The notes beneath the pieces were generated by a model. The model searched no databases and was not told the origin of the DNA. It worked only from the letters and a program-made list of their open reading frames with translations. The position numbers and the translations under genes are program-made. This document shows positions 11,306 through 19,887 of a stretch of 64,000 bases of DNA, piece by piece. Source of the DNA: Lysobacter sp. CFH 32150. GTDB lineage: Bacteria; Pseudomonadota; Gammaproteobacteria; Xanthomonadales; Xanthomonadaceae. The DNA lies in assembly GCF_022758295.1 (NCBI RefSeq), contig NZ_JALDWJ010000001.1:620001-684000 (forward strand), in the 5' to 3' direction. Position 1 is the stretch's first letter. Each line of letters begins with the position of its first letter.

Positions 11306-13300
11306 GTGATGACCACCGAGTCGTCGAATATCGACGCTGCCAATGGATTGCCGCAGATTCGCGGCTACAAGCTGCTGCGCGTCATCGGCCATGGCGGCAT
11401 GTCGACTGTGTACCTGGCCGAGCAGGAATCGCTGGGGCGCAAGGTCGCGGTCAAGGTGATGTTGCCGGAGGCGTTGGCGGACGAAGTCAGCCGGCGCCGC
11501 TTCGAGAACGAGGCGCGCACGATCGCGCGCCTGGACCACACCAACATCGTCGGCATCTACGAGGTCGGCCGCACCGCCGACGGCCTGCCCTATTACGCGA
11601 TGCCCCATCTCGCACGCGGCCATCTCGGCATGCGCATCACGAAACAGAACGGGCAGACCCACGACGAGAAGCGGGTGATCACGATCCTGCGCGCGTTGCT
11701 CGGCGCGCTCGACTACGCGCACGTGCGCGGCGTGGTGCATCGCGACGTCAAGGCCGAAAACGTCTTGTTCGACGAAGCCGAGCGTCCGTTGCTCGCCGAC
11801 TTCGGCATCGCCCTGCGCAAGGGCATCAACCCACGCCTGACCATGACTGGGCTCGCGGTCGGCAGTACTGCGTACATGCCGCCGGAACAGGCGCGGGGCG
11901 AGGAGGTCGACAGCCGCGCCGACCTTTACAGCATCGGCGTACTGGCCTGGGAAATGCTCAACGGCGAGCTGCCGTTCACCGCCGGCGATGCCCTGTCGAT
12001 GGCGGTGATGCATGCGCAGGACCCGATCCCGCGCCTGCCGATCGAATTGCGCCACTGGCAGCGCTTCATCGACAAGGCGATGACGAAGAACCCGGCCAAC
12101 CGCTTCCGCAGCGCCCAGCAGATGCTGGAAGCGCTAGACCGGATCGAACGCGGCGGATTCTCCGCCGACGCGGTGATCGGCAACGGTGCGCGCCTCGCTC
12201 GCACGGTGCCCAAGGGCGTGTGGATCGGTGCTGGCCTTGTGGTGGCTGTGTTGATCGGTTTCGGCCTGCGCCAGGGCAACGGCGGTGACGGGACCTCCTT
12301 ACGCGCTACCGCCAGCAATCAGCCAGCCGTTGCGACTGCGTCGGGCGACGATCCGATCAACGCGATGCTGGAACCCCCACCGGAGTCGCCTGCGCAACGC
12401 TGGATCACCGCTGCCGAGCAGCAGATCGCGTCGCGCAACCTGACTTCGCCCGAGAGCGGGAACGCCTACGAGAGCACTATTGCCGCGTGGCGCGCGGACC
12501 ATTCGCACGAACGCATGGGTGCGACCGTGACCGCGGTGATCGACGCACTCACCGATGAAATGGCGCGGCACCTGCGCACCGGCGATGCCGAGCGCGCCCG
12601 CGAGTACCTCAAGCGCGCCACCGACCTCGCCGCTGAGACCGCGCCAATCGGCCCGCCCGCATTGCGCACTTTGCACAGCGATGCGGCCAAGGCATTGCAG
12701 GCGCGAGTCGCAGCGGATGAAAAGCGCCACGATCGTACCGACGCGTTCGCCGCAGCCGCACTGGCCAACGAATTCGCCGGCGACCAGGCCCTCGCCGACG
12801 CGCTGCGCGCACGTGCAGAGAAGATCACCCCGGCCGAAAAGAACGCCCCTGGCGATCGTGCGGTGGCGGCGGAGGATGGCACGGTCACGGCGACGCGGCG
12901 CGAAGTCACCCACGCCGAGTACGCACGCTTCGTCGCCGCCACCGGGCGGGCTCCCGCGCTGTGCCGCGAAAGACTTTCGCTGTTCCGGCTGGTGAAGCCG
13001 CGCGACTGGCGCGAGCCCGGTTTCGAGCAAGGCAATGCGGAATCGGTGGTATGCGTGTCCTGGGACGACGCCAACGCCTATGCGAAGTGGCTCAGCCGCA
13101 AGAGCGGCCACACCTACCGGCTGCCCAGCGCCGCCGAATGGCGCGCGCTCGCCGGCGAGAGCAACGGCGGCCGCGTAGTGGCCGAATGGTTGCGCGAACG
13201 CACCATCGCCGGCTCGTCCTGGCGCGGCAACCTGCGCTCGCGGATTGTCGATCCCAGCCGCGGATACGACGATGTCGGCTTCCGCCTCGTTCGCGAGTAG
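11306..13300 (+). CDS. Membrane Ser/Thr protein kinase fused to an FGE-sulfatase-like domain
   Basis: About 664 residues. The cytoplasmic kinase domain spans residues 20-280: glycine loop GHGGMSTVYLA, Lys50 in VAVKVM, HRDVKAEN (Asp147) and ADFG (165-167), so it appears catalytically complete. One membrane helix lies at 304-322. A helical region follows, then a C-terminal FGE-sulfatase (SUMF1)-type domain from about residue 525, with VTHAEYARFV, VSWDDANAYAKWL, YRLPSAAEWRALA and the closing DVGFRLVRE. The orientation would place that domain in the periplasm. The start may be GTG 11306 or ATG 11309. The TAG stop lies inside a palindromic repeat. The kinase substrate is unknown. Confidence 0.9.
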   Translation: MMTTESSNIDAANGLPQIRGYKLLRVIGHGGMSTVYLAEQESLGRKVAVKVMLPEALADEVSRRRFENEARTIARLDHTNIVGIYEVGRTADGLPYYAMPHLARGHLGMRITKQNGQTHDEKRVITILRALLGALDYAHVRGVVHRDVKAENVLFDEAERPLLADFGIALRKGINPRLTMTGLAVGSTAYMPPEQARGEEVDSRADLYSIGVLAWEMLNGELPFTAGDALSMAVMHAQDPIPRLPIELRHWQRFIDKAMTKNPANRFRSAQQMLEALDRIERGGFSADAVIGNGARLARTVPKGVWIGAGLVVAVLIGFGLRQGNGGDGTSLRATASNQPAVATASGDDPINAMLEPPPESPAQRWITAAEQQIASRNLTSPESGNAYESTIAAWRADHSHERMGATVTAVIDALTDEMARHLRTGDAERAREYLKRATDLAAETAPIGPPALRTLHSDAAKALQARVAADEKRHDRTDAFAAAALANEFAGDQALADALRARAEKITPAEKNAPGDRAVAAEDGTVTATRREVTHAEYARFVAATGRAPALCRERLSLFRLVKPRDWREPGFEQGNAESVVCVSWDDANAYAKWLSRKSGHTYRLPSAAEWRALAGESNGGRVVAEWLRERTIAGSSWRGNLRSRIVDPSRGYDDVGFRLVRE

Positions 13301-13360
13301 GCGGGTTTCAAAGCTGCCACAGACAACGAGTTCCGTAATGGCGGTTGAAACCCGCCCTAC
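13297..13360. repeat. TAGGGCGGG-class palindromic repeat
   Basis: Left arm gtaggcgggtttcaa (13297-13311) pairs with ttgaaacccgccctac (13345-13360), 15 of 16 positions with one missing G. It lies between the kinase and DUF502 genes. The TAG stop codon of the kinase (13298-13300) is part of the left arm. Related copies are at 21879-21945 and 59739-59797. Confidence 0.7.
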
Positions 13361-13369
13361 AATGGTGCG

Positions 13370-14158
13370 ATGAGCAACCCCTCGCCGTCGCGCCCCAGCC
13401 TGCAACGATTGTTCCTGACCGGACTCCTGACCCTGCTGCCCTTGTGGCTGACCTGGGTCGTGGTCAAGTTCGTGTTCGTGCTGTTGTCCGACACCAGCCG
13501 GCCGCTAGTCGCACCACTCCTGCATAACCTCGCTGCGAGCAGTCCGGCGCTTGCATGGCTGGTGCAACCGTGGGTCCAGACCGCGCTCGGGCTGTTGGCG
13601 ACTCTGGCTGTGATCCTGCTGTCGGGCGTGATGGCGCGACGCGTGTTTGGCCAGCGCATGTTGCGCTGGTTCGAGGCGTTGATCGCACGCATCCCACTCG
13701 CCAGCACCATTTATGGTAGCGCGCGCAAATTGCTCGACATCCTGCAGACGCAGCCGGACGGTACCCAGCGCGTGGTGCTGATCGACTTCCCGCACACCGA
13801 GATGAAATCGGTCGGCTTCGTCACCCGTGTCATCAAGGAACAGGGCACCGGCCGCGAACTCGCCGCCGTATACGTGCCGACTACGCCGAATCCGACCTCG
13901 GGTTACCTCGAAATCGTGCCGGTGGAAAAAATGACCCCGACCGACTGGACCGTCGACCAGGCGATGAGCTTCATTATCTCCGGCGGTGCTGTATCGCCGG
14001 ATTCAATCCCATTTTCGGTGCCCTTGGCACCGAAACATGAGAACGCCCCGGTGCCGTTGGCACCGAAGAATGAGCACGCCCCGGTGCCCTTGGCATCGAA
14101 ACATGAGCACGACCCCGTTCCTGTCGCACCACAACTGGATAAGGGTCGCGACGCGTGA
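13370..14158 (+). CDS. DUF502 membrane protein with repetitive C-terminal tail
   Basis: A 262-residue protein. The N-terminal half has two membrane helices (LFLTGLLTLLPLWLTWVVV and a second near residue 70-90), followed by the conserved DUF502 region (IPLASTIYGSARKLLDIL; FPHTEMKSVGFVT; VYVPTTPNPTSGYL). DUF502 proteins are of unknown function. The C-terminal tail from about residue 217 is unusual: three copies of an 11-residue Pro/Lys/His-rich unit beginning VPLAPKHEN. The stop overlaps the GTG start of yhhQ by 4 bp. Confidence 0.85.
   Translation: MSNPSPSRPSLQRLFLTGLLTLLPLWLTWVVVKFVFVLLSDTSRPLVAPLLHNLAASSPALAWLVQPWVQTALGLLATLAVILLSGVMARRVFGQRMLRWFEALIARIPLASTIYGSARKLLDILQTQPDGTQRVVLIDFPHTEMKSVGFVTRVIKEQGTGRELAAVYVPTTPNPTSGYLEIVPVEKMTPTDWTVDQAMSFIISGGAVSPDSIPFSVPLAPKHENAPVPLAPKNEHAPVPLASKHEHDPVPVAPQLDKGRDA
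14018..14116 (+). repeat. 33-bp tandem repeat (3 copies) in the DUF502 gene
   Basis: Three in-frame copies of a 33-bp unit at 14018-14050, 14051-14083 and 14084-14116, each beginning gtgcc(c/g)ttggca. A decayed fourth unit follows. The copies differ at only a few positions, so the expansion appears fairly recent. They encode the charged, proline-rich tail of the DUF502 protein. Confidence 0.9.
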
Positions 14159-14928
14159 GCCTGCGTCCCCTCGAGGACCGCGCCACGCGGCTGTTCATCG
14201 CGCTGGCGGCGTTCTTCTGTGTCAACGCAGTGCTGGCCGAATTCATCGGCGTCAAGATCTTCGCACTCGAAGACACGCTCGGTGTTGCGCCGTTCGAGTG
14301 GAACCTGTTCGGGCAAACCGGTTCGTTGAGCTTCACTGCCGGCACTTTGTTGTGGCCACTGGTGTTCGTGTTCACCGACGTCATCAACGAATTCTACGGT
14401 CGTCGTGGCGTGCGCATGATTTCGTGGATCGCCGTGGCACTCATCGTGTACGGATTCCTGTTCGCGTTCGCCGCGATTTCGCTGGCCCCGGCTGGCTGGT
14501 GGGTGAAAGCGGCCGAAACGCAGGGCGTGCCTGATTACCAGGCCGCATTCGCTGCCGTCTTCGGCCAGGGGTTGTGGACCATCGGCGGTTCGGTGATCGC
14601 CTTCCTGGTCGGCCAGCTGATCGATGTCGCCGTCTTCCATCGCATCCGCCGCCTCACTGGCGAGCGTTACGTATGGCTGCGCGCGACCGGCTCCACCGCG
14701 GTGTCGCAGCTGGTCGACAGCTTCGTGGTGCTGTACATCGCCTTCGTGCTCGGTCCGCAGCATTGGCCGACGTCACTGTTCCTCGCGATCGGCACGCTCA
14801 ACTACATCTACAAGATGCTCGCCGCGGTCGCGCTGATCCCGCTCATCTACCTGCTGCGCCGGTTGATCACCAACTACCTCGGCGTGGCACGGGCATCCGA
14901 ATTGCGCGAGGCCGCCAGCGCTACGTGA
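14155..14928 (+). CDS. yhhQ: Queuosine precursor transporter (YhhQ/DUF165 family)
   Basis: A 257-residue membrane protein with six or so helices. YhhQ imports the queuosine precursors preQ0/preQ1. Recognised by the N-terminal part (AEFIGVKIF), the TDVINEFYGRRGVR motif conserved in the family, and a later region with FLVGQLIDVAVFHRIRRLTG. Start is GTG at 14155, overlapping the DUF502 stop by 4 bp. Its 3' end overlaps the convergent response-regulator gene by 8 bp. Functionally it belongs with tgt and queA at 42.5-44.9 kb. Confidence 0.9.
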   Translation: MSLRPLEDRATRLFIALAAFFCVNAVLAEFIGVKIFALEDTLGVAPFEWNLFGQTGSLSFTAGTLLWPLVFVFTDVINEFYGRRGVRMISWIAVALIVYGFLFAFAAISLAPAGWWVKAAETQGVPDYQAAFAAVFGQGLWTIGGSVIAFLVGQLIDVAVFHRIRRLTGERYVWLRATGSTAVSQLVDSFVVLYIAFVLGPQHWPTSLFLAIGTLNYIYKMLAAVALIPLIYLLRRLITNYLGVARASELREAASAT

Positions 14929-15673
14929 GCGGCTGCTCCAACGCTTCGTTCGCCAACGGCAGGTCCAACGCCTTGCGTAAGACGGCGCGATAGCTGCGGC
15001 CGGAAGTCATGCGCAGGCCGCTGCGCATCCTCACCAGGTATTGGCCGGCGCCGTGAATCTCGATCTGTTCGATCAGGTCGACGCGCACGATGCGCGAACG
15101 ATGGATGCGCACGAACAGCCTGGGATCCAATCGTGTTTCGATGCTGGCCATGGTTTCGCGCAGCAACAAACCGCGGCCATCGACCCGCAGCTCGACGTAA
15201 TTCCCCTGGGCCAGGACGCATTCGATATCGCGCACGGCGACTATGCGCACGCGCATGCCATCGGGCACTGCCAGTCGATCCGGATAGCGCGCTTCGCCAC
15301 CGCGTGCGGCGAGTTGCCGGCGCACGCGCTGCACGGAGTCGTGCAAGCGATCCGGGGCGACCGGCTTCACCAGGTAATCGACGGCGTGCGTATCGAAGGC
15401 CTGCACCGCGTGCTCGGAATAGGCAGTGACGAACACCACCAGTGGGCGTTGCTGCACTGGAAGCCTGTCCAGCATGGCGAAACCATTGAGCTGCGGCATG
15501 CGCACATCGACGAAAAGAACATCCGCGGCGAGAGCACCGAGGCCTTCGACTGCAGATTCGCCATCGCCGAATTCGGCGACCACAACGACTTCGCGTTCGC
15601 GCCCAAGCAGACGGCTCAACCTGGCCCGCGCCAAGGGCTCGTCGTCGACGATGACGGCACGCAACGCCGGCAT
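14921..15673 (-). CDS. LytTR-family response regulator
   Basis: A 250-residue regulator: receiver domain (residues 1-120) with the acidic pair DDE, the phospho-acceptor Asp in VLFVDVRMP, the Thr/Ser switch FVTAYS and Lys in LVKPV, then a LytTR DNA-binding domain with VECV-like LAQGNYVEL and FVRIHRSRIV. Its start overlaps the stop of the sensor kinase by 1 bp (TGATG), so the pair is translationally coupled. LytTR regulators bind direct repeats upstream of target genes; targets are unknown here. Confidence 0.92.
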   Translation of the reverse strand: MPALRAVIVDDEPLARARLSRLLGREREVVVVAEFGDGESAVEGLGALAADVLFVDVRMPQLNGFAMLDRLPVQQRPLVVFVTAYSEHAVQAFDTHAVDYLVKPVAPDRLHDSVQRVRRQLAARGGEARYPDRLAVPDGMRVRIVAVRDIECVLAQGNYVELRVDGRGLLLRETMASIETRLDPRLFVRIHRSRIVRVDLIEQIEIHGAGQYLVRMRSGLRMTSGRSYRAVLRKALDLPLANEALEQPLT

Positions 15674-16740
15674 CAGGCCACCATCTGTTCGTACTGCAGC
15701 GGTACGCGCAACCGCGCATGGGTGCCACCATCTGGCTGCGCATCGAGTTCCAGCGCATGATCGTGCCCATACAGGCATTCGAGTCGCGAGCTGATGTTGC
15801 TCAGGCCAGTGCCGCGCCGGATCGCAGCGGGTTTGCCGCCGCCATCGTCGCAGACCTCCAGACATAGCCATGGCCCTTCACTGCGTGCATAGATGCCCAG
15901 ATGCCCTGGCGCGATCTTTTCCGCGATCGCGTGACGGATTGAGTTCTCCGCCAACGGTTGCAGCACCAGCGGCGGCACCAGCGCAGCATCTAGTCCCTTG
16001 CCGATCTCCCAATGCAATTGCAGGCGCTCACCGAGCCGGACTTTTTCGATTTCGAGGTAATGTCGCAGCAGCCGTAATTCCTCGCTTAGCGGTACCAGTC
16101 GCGTTTGCCGATGATCGAGGCTGCTGCGCAAGAGTTCGCCGAGACCGACCAGCATGCGATCGGCCGCTGCTGCATCGCGATGCACCATCTCGGCGATCGA
16201 ATTGAGCGCGTTGAACAGGAAGTGTGGATTGAGTTGCGAACTCAAGGCTTCCAACCGTGTTTCGACCAGCAGTGCCTGCAGCTGTTCGGCGTGCCGCTGC
16301 CGCGCGTACGCATGCCGCGCGTACACCCAAGCGTGCGCCACACCGATGATCAACCATGACGCCAGGAAATTGTTGAAGACGCTGGTCAGCAGCACGTCGC
16401 CGAACGATGGCACTGTGTCGTACCAACCGAGCCACGGATTCATTTCGCGGATGACGACGGCGCGGAGCACGACAACCATCAATGTCGCAGCCATCAATAC
16501 ACCCAGCGAATGCGATATCTTGCCGCGCTCGATCGGAAAGCGTTCTACACACCACACCAGACCGAGCGAGAAAGGAATCATCAACCACGCCGACAACAAG
16601 CCGCGACGCAGTGCAGCACCCGCGGTCAGCACCTCGGCGTTGTGGAACTGCATGGTCAGCAATTGGCCAGCTGTGATGAGACCTTCGAGGGTCCACCACG
16701 CGGCCACCACCAGCAGCACGATCCAGTTACGTCGCAACAT
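15673..16740 (-). CDS. LytS/YehU-type sensor histidine kinase
   Basis: A 355-residue kinase. Four hydrophobic segments in the first 140 residues are followed by the His_kinase motif SQLNPHFLFNALNSIAEM, where the His after NP is the phospho-acceptor. The ATP-binding region has LVLQPLAENSIRHAI and GTGLSNISSRL. It lacks a recognisable extracellular sensor domain, as is usual for this group in Xanthomonadales. It lies just upstream of, and is coupled to, the LytTR regulator. Confidence 0.92.
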   Translation of the reverse strand: MLRRNWIVLLVVAAWWTLEGLITAGQLLTMQFHNAEVLTAGAALRRGLLSAWLMIPFSLGLVWCVERFPIERGKISHSLGVLMAATLMVVVLRAVVIREMNPWLGWYDTVPSFGDVLLTSVFNNFLASWLIIGVAHAWVYARHAYARQRHAEQLQALLVETRLEALSSQLNPHFLFNALNSIAEMVHRDAAAADRMLVGLGELLRSSLDHRQTRLVPLSEELRLLRHYLEIEKVRLGERLQLHWEIGKGLDAALVPPLVLQPLAENSIRHAIAEKIAPGHLGIYARSEGPWLCLEVCDDGGGKPAAIRRGTGLSNISSRLECLYGHDHALELDAQPDGGTHARLRVPLQYEQMVA

Positions 16741-16886
16741 GCGGCCACGCTAACGGACACGCCTCCTCCGTTGCAACCGGATTCCGGTGTGCTGGTCACG
16801 GCCAGCGATACGTTCGTCACATCGTCCTTGCCGGCTCCACCTTGCACGTCGAAGTTGCCCGTCGTGTTCACTCACCAGGCAACCGA

Positions 16887-17303
16887 ATGATCGCTCCTCA
16901 GCTCTCCTCCTCCCCAAGCCGCAACGAACTGGGATGGCTCGTCCTGCGGCTTGCGCTTTCGGGTTTGATTGCGGTCCACGGCTGGACGCGTTGGTTGACT
17001 GGCGGTGTTCCCATCTTCGGCGAATGGCTCACCAGTCAGGGGCTGCCGTTTGGCTACGCCATTGCGGCCAGTGTCACCGGAATCGAGATTCTGGGAACCG
17101 TGTTGCTCGCGACAGGAAAAATCGTCGCACCACTGACATTGACCTTCGCCGCCATTTACTCGGTCGGCATCTACATGGTGCATGCCCAGGAGGGCTGGTT
17201 CGTCGTGGGCAAGGGGCGCAATGGCGTGGAGTACAGCGTATTGCTGATCGTCGCCTTGCTTTGCCTCGGTCTACAGCATCTCCCGCGCAAGACAGCGAAC
17301 TGA
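16887..17303 (+). CDS. DoxX family membrane protein
   Basis: A 138-residue protein with four hydrophobic segments and the DoxX-type pattern (LRLALSGLIAVHGWTRW; GIEILGTVLLATG). DoxX proteins are small quinone-pool or redox-associated membrane proteins. I chose the ATG at 16887 because it begins just before the first helix; an upstream ATG at 16842 would add 15 residues without an evident role. The secreted beta-propeller gene follows by 53 bp. Confidence 0.78.
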   Translation: MIAPQLSSSPSRNELGWLVLRLALSGLIAVHGWTRWLTGGVPIFGEWLTSQGLPFGYAIAASVTGIEILGTVLLATGKIVAPLTLTFAAIYSVGIYMVHAQEGWFVVGKGRNGVEYSVLLIVALLCLGLQHLPRKTAN

Positions 17304-17356
17304 CCGTGTTCCATCGAAGCAGGTTTTCTGCCGTACCCAACAACAAAGGAGATGCC

Positions 17357-18250
17357 GTGAAACGTTCGATCTTGTTACCCACCATCGCGTTGTGCCTGTG
17401 CTCGACCGGATTCGCCGCCAATGCCCAAACCACTTGCACTGCCGTTCCGTTCGCGCCCGGCGTGATCAGCACCACGCAGTACAACGAAGGCCGGATCAGT
17501 TTCACCCCGGACCGCAACACCATCTACTGGAACGTGAACCTGGTGCCGGGTCCGCCGGGTTCAGCAGTCGATTTCACCATCATGACCGCCGACCGCACCA
17601 CAGACGGCTGGAGCCAGCCGCGAATTGCCTCGTTTTCCGGCCTCGGCAGCTTTGCGGATTCCGATGCCTTCGTGACCCCCGACGGCCGCAGCCTAATCTT
17701 CTCGTCGAACCGTCCTGGCAATCTCGGCGAATACCCCTTGAACGACCTGTGGGTCGTGCATCGCCAGGCCGATGGCAGCTGGGGGCAGCCGGTCAACCTG
17801 GGAGGCAACGTCAACAGCCCGTCCAACGAGTTGTATGCAAGCGCCGACCTGCGCGGAAACCTTTACTTTGCCAGCGACCGTGAGCAAGGCCACTGGGACA
17901 TCTACCGCAGTCGCCGCCGCGCCAACGGCAGCTACGCGCCGGCGGAGAAACTCAATCGCGCGTTGAACCATCCCGGCCGCTGGGAATTCAATCCGGAAAT
18001 TTCGCCGGATGGCAAAACCCTGCTGCTCGGCAGCTTCGGCAGCCACGACACCATCGGCAAGAACGCCGACATCTGGGTGTCCAGGCTCGAGGACGGCATG
18101 TGGGGCACGCCGGTCAACCTGGGCACGTGTGTCAACAGCACTGCGCCCGAGTTCAATCCGACCGCGCTTTGGGATCGCGGCGAACTGTATTTCGTGCGCG
18201 TCGGCCAGACGCTCGACTTCATGGTGGCGCCGCTGCAATTGCCAGAATGA
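17357..18250 (+). CDS. Secreted PD40/TolB-like beta-propeller protein
   Basis: A 297-residue protein with a Sec signal peptide (VKRSILLP, core, NAQTTC). PD40-type repeats follow: FTPDRNTIYWNV, VTPDGRSLIFSSNRPG, ADLRGNLYFASDREQGHWDIY and ISPDGKTLLLGSF. Such repeats form beta-propellers in TolB and in peptidases, but no catalytic domain is attached. The start is GTG at 17357, preceded by AAGGAG. The function is unknown; a periplasmic binding role is an inference. Confidence 0.82.
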   Translation: MKRSILLPTIALCLCSTGFAANAQTTCTAVPFAPGVISTTQYNEGRISFTPDRNTIYWNVNLVPGPPGSAVDFTIMTADRTTDGWSQPRIASFSGLGSFADSDAFVTPDGRSLIFSSNRPGNLGEYPLNDLWVVHRQADGSWGQPVNLGGNVNSPSNELYASADLRGNLYFASDREQGHWDIYRSRRRANGSYAPAEKLNRALNHPGRWEFNPEISPDGKTLLLGSFGSHDTIGKNADIWVSRLEDGMWGTPVNLGTCVNSTAPEFNPTALWDRGELYFVRVGQTLDFMVAPLQLPE

Positions 18251-18325
18251 CCGGAGCGTTGCATCCCGGTACCCATCCAGCACAACCGGGGATCAGTTCC
18301 CTGACGACAGGGACCTCTTCGCTCC

Positions 18326-18367
18326 ACGACAATCGATCTCATGGTGGCACCGTTGCATTGCCGCGCT
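18326..18367 (+). pseudogene. Decayed copy of the 3' end of the propeller gene
   Basis: In one frame 18326-18358 reads TTIDLMVAPLH, closely resembling TLDFMVAPLQ at the C-terminus of the preceding gene (about 18206-18238). The nucleotide match extends over roughly 40 bases. This looks like a remnant of a tandem duplicate whose body has been deleted. The evidence is short, so it may be coincidental. Confidence 0.4.
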
Positions 18368-18428
18368 GAGCGGAACAGGCGCATGGGCAGGGAAGCATCC
18401 ATCACCTGCAGTCCGTGATTCCCCGATT

Positions 18429-18455
18429 CCTCCCGGTTCGCCGGGAGGCTTTTTT
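18429..18455 (+). terminator. Rho-independent terminator
   Basis: An 8-bp perfect stem (cctcccgg/ccgggagg) with a TTCG tetraloop, followed by one C and six T. It is well placed to end plus-strand transcription after the propeller gene, about 180 bp past its stop. Confidence 0.9.
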
Positions 18456-18470
18456 GGGCGCGCCAAAGAA

Positions 18471-18495
18471 GAAGGGCCGGCAATGCCGACCCTTC
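18471..18495 (-). terminator. Probable terminator of rhlE
   Basis: An 11-bp stem with one mismatch (gaagggccggc/gccgacccttc) and a three-base loop. On the minus strand it is followed by TTCTTT. It lies 26 bp beyond the rhlE stop. Confidence 0.6.
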
Positions 18496-18520
18496 CTCAT
18501 CTCAACGCTGATGCAATCGA

Positions 18521-19849
18521 TCAGGCGCGCGAGCCGTGCTTCGGGCCAGCCCAGGCACCCTGCCCGCCGCCCGAACGCTGCTTGGGTCCAGCATGCGAGG
18601 TGCGCGCAGCCGGTCGGCCGTGCGGACGATTGGCTGGACGGCCCGGCGGACGCTGGCCACCATCGCGCTGGCCACCACCGTTCCGCGGGATCGGCGTATC
18701 TAGGCGGATCGGCTTGCTCGGCGCATAGCCCTGGACCACGTCCATCACCAGGTCGACTTTCAGCATGCGCTGGATCTGGCGCAGCAGGCCGCCTTCTTCC
18801 GGCGACACCAGCGACAACGCTTCACCGGCCGCACCTGCACGGCCGGTGCGGCCGATGCGGTGGATGTAATCCTCGGCCACCATCGGCAGGTCGTGGTTGA
18901 TGACCAGCGGCAGGTTGGGGATATCGAGGCCACGTGCGGCGACGTCGGTCGCCACCAGCACCCGCGCCTTGCCCATCTTGAAGTCGCGCAGGGCTTTCTG
19001 CCGCTGCGCTTGGCTCTTGTTGCCGTGGATCGCGACGGCCTTGAGACCGGCGGTTTCCAGCTGCTCGGCGAGGCGATTGCAGCCGTGTTTGGTCTTGCCG
19101 AAGATCAGGACCTGGTCGGTGTGACGCTTGGTCAGGATGTCGATCAACAGGTCGCGCTTGCGCGAACCATCGACCGGATGCGCGCGATGCACGATGGTCT
19201 CGGCGATGGTGTTCTTCGCCGTGACCTGCACCTGCTGCGGATTGCGCATGAACTCCAGCGCCAGCGCCTTGATCTGCTCCTCGAACGTCGCCGAGAACAG
19301 CAGCGTCTGCCGCTCCTTCGGCACGCGGTTGAGGATGCGCTTGATCGCGGGCAGGAAGCCCATATCGAGCATGCGGTCGGCTTCGTCCAGCACCAGCACT
19401 TCGACCGCGTCGAGCTTGGCGGTGCCACGCTCCATGTGGTCGATCAGGCGACCCGGGGTGGCGACAAGGATGTCGACGCCACGACGCAGGTTGTCCATCT
19501 GCGGGCCCATGCCGGCGCCACCGTAGATCATGGTGACGTTCAGGCGCAGGTGGCGACCGTAGGTCTTGAGGCTCTCGGCGACCTGCACTGCGAGTTCGCG
19601 GGTCGGGGTGAGGATCAGCGCGCGCGGCTTGCGCGGGCCGTTCGGGGGCGTTTCCTTCGACAGGCGCTGCAGCAACGGCAGCGAGAATGCGGCGGTCTTG
19701 CCGGTGCCGGTCTGCGCGCCACCAAGCAGGTCGTGACCGGCCAGGGCGAGCGGAATGGCTTCGGCCTGGATCGGGGTCGGCGTGGTGTAGTTGGATTCGA
19801 TAAGCGCGCGCAGCAGCGCGGGCGAAAGCCCGAGCGATTCAAACGTCAT
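18521..19849 (-). CDS. rhlE: DEAD-box RNA helicase RhlE
   Basis: A 442-residue ATP-dependent RNA helicase. Visible motifs: Q motif (YTTPTPIQAEAIP), I (GAQTGTGKTA), Ia/Ib (PTRELA; TPGRLID), II (DEAD in LVLDEADRMLDMG), III (SAT), V (ATDVAARGLDIP) and VI (HRIGRTGRAG). The C-terminal tail is basic and Gly/Arg/Pro-rich, as in RhlE proteins. I chose the ATG at 19849, which follows GGAG; an ATG 30 bp upstream (19879) lies within a leader hairpin and is rejected. The leader contains a terminator-like structure immediately before the ribosome site. Confidence 0.95.
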   Translation of the reverse strand: MTFESLGLSPALLRALIESNYTTPTPIQAEAIPLALAGHDLLGGAQTGTGKTAAFSLPLLQRLSKETPPNGPRKPRALILTPTRELAVQVAESLKTYGRHLRLNVTMIYGGAGMGPQMDNLRRGVDILVATPGRLIDHMERGTAKLDAVEVLVLDEADRMLDMGFLPAIKRILNRVPKERQTLLFSATFEEQIKALALEFMRNPQQVQVTAKNTIAETIVHRAHPVDGSRKRDLLIDILTKRHTDQVLIFGKTKHGCNRLAEQLETAGLKAVAIHGNKSQAQRQKALRDFKMGKARVLVATDVAARGLDIPNLPLVINHDLPMVAEDYIHRIGRTGRAGAAGEALSLVSPEEGGLLRQIQRMLKVDLVMDVVQGYAPSKPIRLDTPIPRNGGGQRDGGQRPPGRPANRPHGRPAARTSHAGPKQRSGGGQGAWAGPKHGSRA

Positions 19850-19863
19850 GTTGTTACTCCGGT

Positions 19864-19887
19864 AAAAAACCACGGACATGTCCGTGG
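19864..19887 (-). promoter_or_regulatory. Terminator-like hairpin in the rhlE leader
   Basis: A perfect palindrome, ccacggacatgtccgtgg (19870-19887), is followed on the minus strand by six T (19869-19864), then ACCGGAG and, 7 bases later, the rhlE ATG. This has the form of an intrinsic terminator placed directly upstream of the ribosome site. It could be an attenuator, a translation-controlling hairpin, or the terminator of an upstream small transcript. Confidence 0.65.

Noticed and set aside
13903..14763. A 286-codon minus-strand frame over DUF502 and yhhQ
   Set aside because: It is the complement of two well-supported genes, and its Glu/His-rich sequence is typical of antisense reading.
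16656..16871. A 71-residue minus-strand frame with GNFDVQGGAGKDDVTN, reminiscent of secreted repeat proteins
   Set aside because: Too short, overlaps the start of the sensor kinase in another frame, and has no ribosome site. It could be a remnant but evidence is thin.
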